Origin: Candidatus Gerdarchaeota archaeon
GTDB taxonomy: Archaea > Asgardarchaeota > Heimdallarchaeia > JABLTI01
Reading direction: 5' to 3'
Length of the DNA stretch: 25,802 nt
NCBI GenBank assembly: GCA_016840945.1
Contig: JAEORJ010000049.1
Location: 1-25,802, forward strand
Numbering within the stretch: position 1 is the first letter of the stretch; each line of letters begins with the position of its first letter. The notes under the pieces were generated by a model. It worked only from the letters and a program-made list of their open reading frames with translations. It was not told the origin of the DNA and ran no database searches. Below are positions 1 through 7,645 of this stretch, in pieces. The position numbers and the translations under genes were made by a program.

Positions 1-109
1 TAAAGTAATACAAATACTCTATGAAAATCCAAATTATAAAATAGAAGATGATTTTGTTATCAATCTAAAAATACAAGAAAAAGAAGACTTGAAAAAAGAA
101 GAAGAATAA
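1..109 (+). CDS. C-terminal end of a truncated gene, highly charged tail
   Basis: An open frame enters from the left edge (first full codon at base 2) and stops with TAA at 107-109. It gives 35 residues with no stop. The first half is mixed (KVIQILYENPNYKI...) and the end is a Lys/Glu-rich tail (EKEDLKKEEE). Such charged, low-complexity tails are common at the C-termini of archaeal proteins. Too little is left to name a family. It converges on the minus-strand gene ending at 163, and the 53-bp gap holds a 9-bp inverted repeat. Whether it is coding rests only on the open frame and its protein-like composition. Confidence 0.5.
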   Translation, partial: KVIQILYENPNYKIEDDFVINLKIQEKEDLKKEEE

Positions 110-156
110 CAACTCAAAAACAGTTTAGGCTACTTAACGGCTTCTTGTTGAGTTGT
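109..156. terminator. Inverted repeat between convergent genes
   Basis: Arms at 109-117 and 148-156 (ACAACTCAA and TTGAGTTGT) are perfect 9-bp complements around a 30-base loop. They lie between the stop of the left-edge gene and the stop of the gene ending at 163. There is no long T tract, so a terminator role is only suggested by position. Confidence 0.25.
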
Positions 157-162
157 AGTTAG

Positions 163-1587
163 TTAAGCACCCCAAGACCATTTGAATTTAGTTTCCCCAT
201 CTCTTTTGGGAATGAAATATTGGAGTTCGTTAAGTACTTCTTTGAATTCCGGTAGAGTTTTACTGCCAAGTATTAGTTCGATGTAAGCTGATGATTTTTT
301 GCCCACTCGATAAACCTCGTTGAAAATTTTGAAGACAAGATTAGCTATTTCTTGAAAATTCCTTGGTTTCTCATTGAATTGCCTTGAGAAAATATCAACT
401 GAATATTGATCTGCTAGGATTCTATATGATTTGAGGATATCAATATGCTTTTGTTCAAAATGTGATTTTGATGGAATATATTGGTTTCCAGAGACTTGCA
501 TTGATAACTCGTTCTTACTTTTCTTGTATCTGAAGTTTATCCAACAACCATCAACCACGATCATGCAATAGTTCCCTCCTATACCTATTTTAGTTAACTG
601 TTCAAGTGCATATGCTAATCCTTCTTGAGGTATTGGACCACGTTCCCTGCTTTCCTCAAGACGTCTTGCTATTTCACCAATACTCTTTGGATCAGTGGGA
701 GTGTCACTAGGTGATTCTTTAGACTCCAATTTTTCAAGCATCTGTGCTAATTTTGTGCTATACAATCCATCTCGGAGCCCTTCTTCGATTTCTTTTTTAG
801 CTGCAGCTTCAAGCTGTCCAATTAATTCAGGATTATCTAGAAAAATCTGACGGACTTCTTCAATTTCTGGAACTTGCTCAACATAATGCTCTCCCTCATG
901 GTCAACAACAGAATAGAAGCTTTCTGTTTTAATTATCATAGCATAAGCATTCAAAGAAGCTACTTCATCCTTTAAACGCTGAGTATGTACTTCCATCTCG
1001 AGAGGTGCTTCAAAAGCGAGTATTTTATGCTTATAATAGAGTGTGAATTTCTCAATATAATTTGAGGAGAGCTTTGAAAAGAACTCTAATGGTACAAATT
1101 GGGTTACATACATCGGTAAATATTGTGGAACTAAATTCCCTTGGCCAACAGGTATAAGATTAAAAGCAGATCCAGAAGCAACAACATTGAATCCATTAGG
1201 CAAATCATGAAATTCAACAATAAATTTGTTATTCTTAAATTCAAGCACTTCTAGTTTTCCGGAACAAGATAATTTTTCAGCTGAGATTTGTTGATTGGTC
1301 ATTGACTCGAATGTCCCAGAATATGGTTTATCAGGTATACCTGAATAGGATTTTGGAAAGAATGCGAAAACTCCTGGCCATTGAATAATACCTGGTTGTG
1401 GCATGAGTATTGTTGGTTGAGCGTTAAAGTTATAACTCCCTGAAAAACCACTTGATGATTTCTCTATATTCATAGTGATTTCAAAAGGGATAATGTAACT
1501 AGTGGAAGAATGATAATCACCAACACCTTTCGTGGTAATAACACCTTGAATAAATCCTTCAAAGAATTCTTTACCTGGTTTGGACAT
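163..1587 (-). CDS. Unrecognised two-part soluble protein, 474 aa
   Basis: I do not recognise this protein. It has no signal peptide or membrane segment. Residues about 1-170 are beta-rich, with many Gly, Ser, Pro and aromatic residues. About 215-320 is charged and helical (EQVPEIEEVRQIF, EEGLRDGLYSTKLAQMLEKLE). From about 325 on there are two or three strands (NYCMIVVDGCWINFRYKK) followed by helices (HIDILKSYRILADQYSVDIF and FQEIANLVFKIFNEVYRV). That last order vaguely recalls the YbjN / type III secretion chaperone-like fold, but I would not assign it. The ATG is 3 bp after the stop of the upstream gene, with a good Shine-Dalgarno (GAGGAGG) inside that gene's last codons. The two are therefore almost certainly co-transcribed and translationally linked. 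Confidence 0.75.
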   Translation of the reverse strand: MSKPGKEFFEGFIQGVITTKGVGDYHSSTSYIIPFEITMNIEKSSSGFSGSYNFNAQPTILMPQPGIIQWPGVFAFFPKSYSGIPDKPYSGTFESMTNQQISAEKLSCSGKLEVLEFKNNKFIVEFHDLPNGFNVVASGSAFNLIPVGQGNLVPQYLPMYVTQFVPLEFFSKLSSNYIEKFTLYYKHKILAFEAPLEMEVHTQRLKDEVASLNAYAMIIKTESFYSVVDHEGEHYVEQVPEIEEVRQIFLDNPELIGQLEAAAKKEIEEGLRDGLYSTKLAQMLEKLESKESPSDTPTDPKSIGEIARRLEESRERGPIPQEGLAYALEQLTKIGIGGNYCMIVVDGCWINFRYKKSKNELSMQVSGNQYIPSKSHFEQKHIDILKSYRILADQYSVDIFSRQFNEKPRNFQEIANLVFKIFNEVYRVGKKSSAYIELILGSKTLPEFKEVLNELQYFIPKRDGETKFKWSWGA

Positions 1588-1590
1588 TTT

Positions 1591-2226
1591 TTACACTTCC
1601 TCCTCATTAATTATAGAGGCAAGCATAAGCAAGCTTTTTTCCTCCATTTGCGAGTATATTGATTTTAACTCTGCATTTGATTCATTTTGATCTTCTAAAT
1701 AATCGCTAAATTTATCTTCTAATTTCTTAGGTATTGGAAAACCATTCTTGGACTTATTAACAATTTTCTTCATAACTTCCCGTATGCCACTCATTTTCTT
1801 TTCAGTATTACTCTTTGATTCGTCATTGATAACCTCTAACAATTCAGGACATGTAGATGAACAAAACGCATTGAAGAGCTCCTGATTCTCAGTGAATTTT
1901 ACATCTAAGGATTTTTGTAAATCTTGAAATTCTTTTAACAATTGAGAAAATTGGTTTCTCCTGGTTCCACCTATTATTTTTTTCTCGTCTTTTAAAAGTG
2001 GTTTTTCTGTAGGTTTTGGTTCTGAAACTTTCTTTTTCTTTGGTTCCTCTTCTTTTGGCAGAGTAATCCCTAAACTCTTCCCCAAATCACTCATCGTAGA
2101 TTTCATTTTTTTAATCTGAAATTCTTGATATTTCATTTGAATTTCTAAATCTGACAGCTTATCTGAAGGTTTGATCTCACCTGCTTCTATAAGTTCCTGT
2201 CTCCATTCTTCTATCATTTCTTTCAT
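1591..2226 (-). CDS. Unrecognised charged coiled-coil-like protein, about 211 aa
   Basis: Unknown family. The protein is Lys/Glu-rich and predicted mostly helical. Residues about 25-60 form a likely coiled coil, then comes a Lys/Pro-rich linker (PKEEEPKKKKVSEPKPTEKP), then a helical C-terminal half containing CSSTC. There is no signal or membrane segment. The frame can open with TTG at 2239-2241, but the ATG at 2224-2226 has a GGGG Shine-Dalgarno-like stretch 9 bases before it, formed by that very TTGGGG, so I start at 2226. It is the first gene of a two-gene unit with the 474-aa protein downstream (3-bp gap). This suggests the two products act together, perhaps as an adaptor and a partner. 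A 19-bp palindrome lies 39 bp before the start. Confidence 0.7.
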   Translation of the reverse strand: MKEMIEEWRQELIEAGEIKPSDKLSDLEIQMKYQEFQIKKMKSTMSDLGKSLGITLPKEEEPKKKKVSEPKPTEKPLLKDEKKIIGGTRRNQFSQLLKEFQDLQKSLDVKFTENQELFNAFCSSTCPELLEVINDESKSNTEKKMSGIREVMKKIVNKSKNGFPIPKKLEDKFSDYLEDQNESNAELKSIYSQMEEKSLLMLASIINEEEV

Positions 2227-2264
2227 ATCAAATAACCCCAAAACAAATCCGATTGTTTTACAAG

Positions 2265-2283
2265 TGTAACTAGTCTAGTTACA
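2265..2283. promoter_or_regulatory. 19-bp palindrome upstream of the two-gene unit
   Basis: TGTAACTAG-T-CTAGTTACA is a perfect inverted repeat with 9-bp arms and a 1-base centre. It lies upstream of the minus-strand gene starting at 2226, where an operator could sit. Its half-site TGTAAC recurs in a second palindrome at 16889-16906. A few perfect 9-bp inverted repeats are expected by chance in 26 kb of AT-rich DNA, so only the position and the shared half-site support function. Confidence 0.35.
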
Positions 2284-2357
2284 AACTTATTACTAAATAG
2301 TCTTACCCTAAGCTTACACAATTGGTATATCTATTATCAAAACTTAATAATTAAAGT

Positions 2358-2400
2358 GGAAAAAGAAGAAGGAAAGGATTGATTTTCAGTAAATCTATCC
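2358..2400 (-). terminator. Likely terminator of the membrane-EEP gene
   Basis: Reading the minus strand after the stop at 2418, an imperfect hairpin (GGAT/ATCC and GATTT/AAATC with one T-T mismatch and a 5-base loop, 2376-2400) is followed by a pyrimidine tract rich in T (2358-2375). Archaeal terminators depend mainly on such T tracts. Confidence 0.5.
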
Positions 2401-2417
2401 ATTCAATTAACGGCACT

Positions 2418-4463
2418 TCATATTGTTATTGTTGCAGTAACGGGCATGTGATCTGAAGAATGTGCATCTGTAATTACTCTGCAATCTGATAAGGAAATAT
2501 CAGAGGAAACGAATACAAAATCAATTTGACCAGTAGGATTTAACCAATTGTTTGTATAACCATTATATCCTTGATCGTCAATCCCAGTTGGCCAGACTGT
2601 TAACCATGCATCGTTTAATACAGCGGTGGTTATATTATATTGTATTGTCCAAGGGCGGAAATTAAAATCACCGAGTAAAATAACATTACTTTTTCCAGTG
2701 GTTAATTCAGCGATTTTCTCTGCTTGTTTGAATTTATCAAATTCGATTTCACCAAAATGGGTTACAAAAATGTTGTATGTTTTAGTTTGAACAGTTATTT
2801 GTGCTTCAATAGTTGCTGTTTGTTCACCTTGAGAATACATGAAATGAGTTTGGGCATTAGCTATAGGATATTTTGAAAGTAAAGCTATGCCAAAAGTTCC
2901 AGTAACAGTTAGAGGACCAAAATACGAATACAGATGCAATTTATTTGCTAAAAATCGAACAATATCACCATTCCCACTCGAGATTCTGCAAGTATCTGAT
3001 TCTTGTAAGCCGATAATATCAGCATCAATGTTTCTTAAGTCAGCTAAAATGCCACTGAAATTAAGATTACCATTAATGTCATACCCTTGCTGTATGTTAA
3101 AAGTAACTACTTTTAGTGATGTTGGCATTCCTATTTGTTCTCGTGGAAAAGGCGATGTAGCGATAGCACCTACGATTGTACCAATAAAGATAGCACCTAT
3201 AATTGAAACTAGAATCTTTTTCTTTTGTTTAGAAGAGGAGAAAGTAATGGTAAAATAAAGAGAGCTTTTCTTGACTATAAGGATTGGTGCAACAGCTAGT
3301 AGAACAACTACCATCATCACAAACCAATGCTTATTTCTAAAGAATGGTCCAACAATAGGGATATAATCATAAGCAATGGTAAAGATAAAACCAAAAATAG
3401 CTATTATGAAGATGAAAGCACCAATTAAGAAACTTCCACCAATCTTTCGAATTGTTGGTTCACTATGTAGCAATTCACGAACAAGCAAAGTGAAATCAAT
3501 TAAAACAATCGGTGAAAGAACAATCATAAGATAAAGTAGGATTTGTCTTAAAATTGATAATTGTGGTTGATAAACAGCAAACATTACTGTAAAGACTACC
3601 ACAAACAAACCATTCCATAACCAGAGAAGCCAAGGTTTCAAATTATTAATTAATTGTGGTTTGATAATCGCAAATATACTGAATGTTACAAACATACACA
3701 TCAGTAATGTAACAATTGCAATATAATTTCCATCAACCGATCTAGCTATTACTGTCGGGCTACTAAAGGTATAATATAGTAAAACTAGAATGAAAATTAT
3801 TCCCAAAGATAATCCGAAAATCTTACCAAAACGACCACTTTTATTATTACTGCTGCTTGGTAATTTCTCCTCAGAGGTATCAGGTTCAGTATCAGAATCA
3901 ATTGAATCAGTGGGTGGTTTGAATAGAAAACCTATAAACATAAATGCTGCAACAAGCCCTGGGATCCAACCAAAAATTTGATACCAACCGAAAGTTGTAA
4001 TATCCAATGTTGATCCAAGCGTTCTAAATAATATAGAGAATAGTAATCCTAAAGTTAAACCGATGCCAACATTAAGCGCTTTTATCTCAATTTTATTATC
4101 ACCTTTATTATTACTTGCCAAATAAGCAGGTAATAATATCATAAACGCACCAATGCCTATACCAGTTATTACTGCTTTTGCAGCAGCAATTTTGATGAAA
4201 ACTTCAATCAACCGACTAATAATTATAATTTCTCCAGTGATGACTAAAAAAAGCCTCGAGGTTTTCTTAAAGAAAAGTAACACTAAAGGAGAAAGTAAGA
4301 AAACAATTAGTACTACATAAGCATTCAATGATACTGTTAGGAGGTTCAACGCAAATATCGAACCTACTAAATCAGAGATCAATTGAAAGAAAAACAAAAA
4401 ACAAATACTTAGTAAAATTATTTCAAAGTAACTTTTATTCAAAAATGATTTTAAATCAGCCAT
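2418..4463 (-). CDS. Polytopic membrane protein with C-terminal EEP domain, CWH43/PGAP2IP-like
   Basis: The protein has 681 aa. Residues 1 to about 440 hold about 12-13 hydrophobic segments, broken by an acidic/Ser-rich loop at about 183-210. Residues about 448-681 form an endonuclease/exonuclease/phosphatase domain with the expected residues: N456 (VVTFN), E488 (GLQES), H569 (VTH), D599 and N601 (GDFN), D648 (GQIDFV), and D671 and H672 (SSDH). A complete set suggests an active, metal-dependent phosphodiesterase or phosphatase. The order of a multi-helix N-part followed by an EEP domain is that of eukaryotic CWH43-C/PGAP2IP, which remodels GPI-anchor lipids. The likely substrate is therefore a membrane lipid or lipid-linked molecule rather than nucleic acid; this is inference. 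With a long odd-numbered helix set, the EEP domain may lie outside the cell. AGGAG sits 7 bases before the ATG, and the gene appears to be a unit of its own. Confidence 0.8.
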   Translation of the reverse strand: MADLKSFLNKSYFEIILLSICFLFFFQLISDLVGSIFALNLLTVSLNAYVVLIVFLLSPLVLLFFKKTSRLFLVITGEIIIISRLIEVFIKIAAAKAVITGIGIGAFMILLPAYLASNNKGDNKIEIKALNVGIGLTLGLLFSILFRTLGSTLDITTFGWYQIFGWIPGLVAAFMFIGFLFKPPTDSIDSDTEPDTSEEKLPSSSNNKSGRFGKIFGLSLGIIFILVLLYYTFSSPTVIARSVDGNYIAIVTLLMCMFVTFSIFAIIKPQLINNLKPWLLWLWNGLFVVVFTVMFAVYQPQLSILRQILLYLMIVLSPIVLIDFTLLVRELLHSEPTIRKIGGSFLIGAFIFIIAIFGFIFTIAYDYIPIVGPFFRNKHWFVMMVVVLLAVAPILIVKKSSLYFTITFSSSKQKKKILVSIIGAIFIGTIVGAIATSPFPREQIGMPTSLKVVTFNIQQGYDINGNLNFSGILADLRNIDADIIGLQESDTCRISSGNGDIVRFLANKLHLYSYFGPLTVTGTFGIALLSKYPIANAQTHFMYSQGEQTATIEAQITVQTKTYNIFVTHFGEIEFDKFKQAEKIAELTTGKSNVILLGDFNFRPWTIQYNITTAVLNDAWLTVWPTGIDDQGYNGYTNNWLNPTGQIDFVFVSSDISLSDCRVITDAHSSDHMPVTATITI

Positions 4464-4564
4464 TTCAATCTCCTGTAATTCCTTGTAGATTATATTTTAC
4501 TAGAAGATTAATTTTTTTCTTATTGATTGTTAAATTTTGTTTACTCATTTGGGAAATTATTCAA

Positions 4565-5653
4565 TTACATAGTTTTTTTCTTCGTGATTGTTATTAGGGT
4601 AACAAAAAATACCATGAATGGAACTATTAATGAAATTTGTATATTATTTATAGCTTGTGTAGGGTAAAGACCCGAAATCCTCACAATTTCTAAACCTTCT
4701 GTGTTATCAGCGACAAAAACCAAATCATCTTTTATAGCTATAGCATAGGCACCTCCTCCATCATAAAATTGACCCACCTCGAAAGGTGATAAAGGATTCT
4801 CGATATTTAAAATTTCCAAACCATTACTGTAATCCGCAACAAAAGCAAATTTATCAACAAAATGAGCCTTTTCAGCCATACCACCATCAAAGTACGATGA
4901 AAGTAAAATAGGTTCAGTAGGATCGCTAATATTGAAAATCAGTAAACCATCTTCCCAAATTGCTGCTAAGGCAATGTTATTTTTTACTTGTATACCTGAC
5001 ACATAATAAGTAGTATTATATTGACCAATTTTCACTGGATTCGTTTTATTTGAAATATCTAATATCGTGAATCCGGAATATTCTCCTAAAATGTATGTTC
5101 CAATATAGGCCAAATTATTTTCCACAAAAACACTACTTACTCCCCCACTTTCGTTATACTCAGTTATTTTATTAGGAAAAAGGGGATTGGAAACATTGAG
5201 TAATAGAAATCCATCAGCACCAATATAAGCTATATTATCTTCTATATCAAAGGTATTCATAAATTGACCAATGTGATATTGTGAGAGTTGGAGAGGATTA
5301 GTTAAATTTGTTATATCAACTATCTCAAAGCCATATTCACCATTGCTAACATAAGCAATATCTTCAGTCAAGAATATTTTATGAGAATGTTCCATTTCAT
5401 AATGAGAAACAAGTCCTGGTTCTTCAGGGTTTGAAACATTAATAATATGTAAACCAGTTTCTAGGTCAGCTACAAAAGCAATATCATCTTGTATTTGTAC
5501 ATCAAATGCTCTCCCACTAGTAGCAAATTCTGCTAATTTAGTAAAAGTAATAGTATTTTCTGCAATTGAATAATTAATTTGAACAAAACATACTGAAAAT
5601 AAAACTAAAAAAGATAAAATAGCCTTTAAAATTGCTGTTCTTTTCTGATGCAA
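4565..5653 (-). CDS. Exported, membrane-anchored LVIVD-repeat beta-propeller
   Basis: The protein has about 362 aa. A short basic N-terminus (HQKR) and a hydrophobic stretch form a signal peptide. Seven repeats of about 41 residues follow, each with the pattern 'V.DN.AYVA....GL.I.NISNP..P..'. This is the LVIVD repeat, known to form beta-propellers; seven copies suit one closed propeller. A hydrophobic helix (ISLIVPFMVFFVTLITI) and a Lys-rich end anchor it, so the propeller should face outside. Several N-x-S/T sequons (NVSNP, NLTNP, NISDP) could be glycosylated. It probably binds a ligand or another cell. The longest frame opens with TTG at 5663-5665. I prefer the TTG at 5651-5653, which has GGGG six bases upstream; the difference is four residues. 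Confidence 0.8.
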   Translation of the reverse strand: MHQKRTAILKAILSFLVLFSVCFVQINYSIAENTITFTKLAEFATSGRAFDVQIQDDIAFVADLETGLHIINVSNPEEPGLVSHYEMEHSHKIFLTEDIAYVSNGEYGFEIVDITNLTNPLQLSQYHIGQFMNTFDIEDNIAYIGADGFLLLNVSNPLFPNKITEYNESGGVSSVFVENNLAYIGTYILGEYSGFTILDISNKTNPVKIGQYNTTYYVSGIQVKNNIALAAIWEDGLLIFNISDPTEPILLSSYFDGGMAEKAHFVDKFAFVADYSNGLEILNIENPLSPFEVGQFYDGGGAYAIAIKDDLVFVADNTEGLEIVRISGLYPTQAINNIQISLIVPFMVFFVTLITITKKKTM

Positions 5654-5767
5654 TTTTAACCCCAACCCAGAATTTGTTTTAGAATAACTGAAATAACTCT
5701 TTAGTTTTTTAAATCGTTCTTATTAGTCTTGGATTATTATAATAAAAATACTAGGGACTTCTAAGAT

Positions 5768-6058
5768 TTAATCTTCAAATATTAGCTCGATAGTATCATG
5801 TAATTCAACCATTTCTATAAAATCCTTAAGAAAATCTTCACCAAGTAATTTTTCAGCATTCTCTCTACCACTGAAAATGAGAGTTATGTTCTCTTCATAA
5901 TCAAAGGTGCCAAAACCTCCACGCAAGATATCATTAAAGGCATCCCAATTTCGGCCATAGTAATTGATATCGGGACAAAGAACTCTTTCAACCACATCAT
6001 GGAAATCCTCAAGAGATTTGATATTTCGACAATCTAGAGTAAAGATCTTGTTGACCAT
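5768..6058 (-). CDS. Barstar-family protein (barnase-inhibitor fold), no RNase nearby
   Basis: The protein has about 96 aa from the chosen start, near the roughly 90 of barstar. The hallmark stretch YYGRNWDAFND aligns with barstar's YYGENLDALWD. It keeps both aspartates that contact the barnase active site (barstar D35 and D39). The N-terminus (KIFTLDCRNIKSLEDFHDVV) matches the first strand and helix, and the end (TIELIFED) the last strand. In known systems barstar is the immunity or antitoxin partner of a secreted RNase. I find no barnase-like gene on either side; the neighbours are a propeller and a two-helix membrane protein. I start at the ATG at 6056-6058 because it begins at the first strand and has a TATA-like stretch about 30 bp upstream. 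An in-frame ATG at 6089-6091 would add 11 residues. Confidence 0.8.
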   Translation of the reverse strand: MVNKIFTLDCRNIKSLEDFHDVVERVLCPDINYYGRNWDAFNDILRGGFGTFDYEENITLIFSGRENAEKLLGEDFLKDFIEMVELHDTIELIFED

Positions 6059-6199
6059 CAGCTGTACACTTCTAGGAAATAATAAATACAATAATTAGTG
6101 GAATACTAAAAGATTACTTTACAACAATTAATTTCAAATATTTTATTTGCTACTAAAAAATCTAGAAAGATTAAAGCTTATCTCTACAGTGTAAAGTAT

Positions 6200-6223
6200 A
6201 AAAAAAGAATAAAAATTAAAAAA
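6200..6223 (-). terminator. Oligo-T terminator after the small membrane protein
   Basis: On the minus strand, directly after the stop at 6228, there are three T runs of 5-7 bases (A runs on the plus strand). This is the usual form of an archaeal terminator. No hairpin is seen. Confidence 0.45.
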
Positions 6224-6227
6224 TAAA

Positions 6228-6485
6228 TTATGAGCTATTGCGTTTCTTTCGAATGTTAATATAAATTATTGAAGCTAAGCCAAGAGCTGTAATAAATGCA
6301 CCAATTACTATATTTCTATATAAATCATACATAGCATCATTATGAAGAAATTCAAACCAAAAAATGAATGTCACAATCAAATAAATTGATCCAAAAACTG
6401 TTACAATGCTAGCGATTATCAAGAAATAATTTGCTAACTCTGAAAATTTCGATGATTCTTTTTCAATAACTATCTCTTTTCCCAT
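6228..6485 (-). CDS. Small two-helix membrane protein, 85 aa
   Basis: The family is not recognised. A charged N-terminus (MGKEIVIEKESSKF) is followed by two hydrophobic helices at about 17-44 and 56-76, and a basic C-terminal tail (NIRKKRNSS). This predicts a hairpin in the membrane with both ends inside, by the positive-inside rule. GGTGG lies 8 bases before the ATG and an oligo-T tract follows the stop, so it appears to be its own unit. It lies 170 bp upstream of the barstar gene on the same strand, with a terminator between, so there is no strong case for a shared role. It diverges from the Fe-S protein gene at 6660. Confidence 0.65.
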   Translation of the reverse strand: MGKEIVIEKESSKFSELANYFLIIASIVTVFGSIYLIVTFIFWFEFLHNDAMYDLYRNIVIGAFITALGLASIIYINIRKKRNSS

Positions 6486-6612
6486 CGGATCCCACCTTCA
6501 ATGGTTGAACCATAAATTGTTTTTGTTAATAAATAACCTTGGATATATTATAAGCATTTGTGTGATATTTAATCAAAGTTATTTTTTTCTAAACCAATGA
6601 ACACAAGCAATG

Positions 6613-6620
6613 TATAAATA
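6613..6620 (+). promoter_or_regulatory. TATA box for the Fe-S protein gene
   Basis: TATAAATA lies 40 bp before the GTG at 6660, predicting transcription from about 6640 and a leader of about 20 bases. The leader holds GGTGA six bases before the GTG, which supports both the start site and the promoter. Confidence 0.5.
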
Positions 6621-6659
6621 AAGGAGAATGGGTTATTATTGATGAATTGGTGATATTTA

Positions 6660-7643
6660 GTGAAGTTGATCCCCAAACTAAAACTGTTCTTTTATAAAAG
6701 AATAATGAAACCAAATCTGCTTAAGATATACGAAATGGAAAACGCTTTGGCTCAGAAACCAAAAGCTATCATTTCTGATGAAGACTCCCCAACAAGATAT
6801 GATATTCCAATGCATATTATTGAACATGTCCAACAAGGAAAACCAAATAGATTAATTCACTTCACAATTGCTCCAACATTATTATCCAATATAATCAACA
6901 TAAAGCGCTCTTATAGAAGTTTGAAAAAAAATACTGAAGAACAAAAATCGAAAGTTGATGAGACCTTTGTAAACAACTTGATCGATTTTTGCAACAAAAA
7001 ATGTATAACTAGCATCGGTTTTACTAAATTACCTCAAGAACTAGTTTTCAAGGAGAAAGCTGTTCTCTTTGAAAATGCGATTGTGTTAACGAAGGAGATG
7101 GACAGTGGACGGATAGCCTTAGCTCCTCATCGTAAAACAGCTAAAATGGTGATGGAAACCTATAATGAATTGGGCATTATAGCAAATAAATTAGCAGCTT
7201 ACATACGTAAAAAAGGATATTCTGCTCAAGCATCTCATCCACTCGGAGGAGTGGTCTTGTATCCCCCATTAGCAAAGGAAGCAGGTCTTGGATGGTTTGG
7301 TAGACATGGGTTACTAATTACTCCTGAACATGGGCCTCGAGTGAGAATAGCAGTCGTTTTCACTAATATTCCAAATCTTCCTTTTGCTACTGAAAATCCT
7401 CATAGTTGGATTCCGAATCATTGTGCAACTTGTGGAAAATGTATTAGAAATTGTCCCCCAAAATCACTATTAGAAAAACCAATTCAACAGAAAAATGGTC
7501 GTCTTACTCACAATATCAGTGAGAAATGTTTCGAGTATTTTATGGAATATCACAGTTGTTCAATATGCATCAAGGTATGTCCATTTTCAACTACGGGTTA
7601 CAAAGAATTACATGAAAGATTTTTGGAGAAAGAATCAAAGTAG
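6660..7643 (+). CDS. QueG / reductive-dehalogenase-like 4Fe-4S protein
   Basis: The protein has 327 aa. Residues 190-240 carry the core seen in epoxyqueuosine reductase (QueG) and reductive-dehalogenase-type proteins (SHPLGGVVLYPPLAKEAGLG, then GRHGLLITPEHGPRVRIAVV). Eight cysteines follow for two 4Fe-4S clusters: C255, C258, C261 and C265, then C290, C300, C303 and C307, each set ending in CP. In the family these pass electrons to cobalamin. I cannot point to a cobalamin-binding motif, so a plain Fe-S electron-transfer or reductase role is also possible. There is no Tat signal and no membrane helix, so it should be cytoplasmic. True QueG is normally about 350 aa or more, and no queuosine gene is nearby, so I do not call it queG. 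It starts with GTG after GGTGA, and an in-frame stop just upstream rules out a longer form. It ends 2 bp from the convergent gene. Confidence 0.75.
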   Translation: MKLIPKLKLFFYKRIMKPNLLKIYEMENALAQKPKAIISDEDSPTRYDIPMHIIEHVQQGKPNRLIHFTIAPTLLSNIINIKRSYRSLKKNTEEQKSKVDETFVNNLIDFCNKKCITSIGFTKLPQELVFKEKAVLFENAIVLTKEMDSGRIALAPHRKTAKMVMETYNELGIIANKLAAYIRKKGYSAQASHPLGGVVLYPPLAKEAGLGWFGRHGLLITPEHGPRVRIAVVFTNIPNLPFATENPHSWIPNHCATCGKCIRNCPPKSLLEKPIQQKNGRLTHNISEKCFEYFMEYHSCSICIKVCPFSTTGYKELHERFLEKESK

Positions 7644-7645
7644 TA

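Noticed and set aside
2887..3258. Plus-strand 123-codon frame
   Set aside because: It lies wholly opposite the EEP domain, which has intact catalytic motifs; its composition is not protein-like.
4328..4597. Plus-strand 89-codon frame with hydrophobic parts
   Set aside because: It overlaps the starts and ends of two convincing minus-strand genes and reads like the antisense of their membrane segments.
5666..6659. Search for a barnase-like toxin beside the barstar gene
   Set aside because: Neither strand has a frame with an RNase-like catalytic pattern; the only neighbour is an 85-aa membrane hairpin, so no toxin-immunity pair is called.
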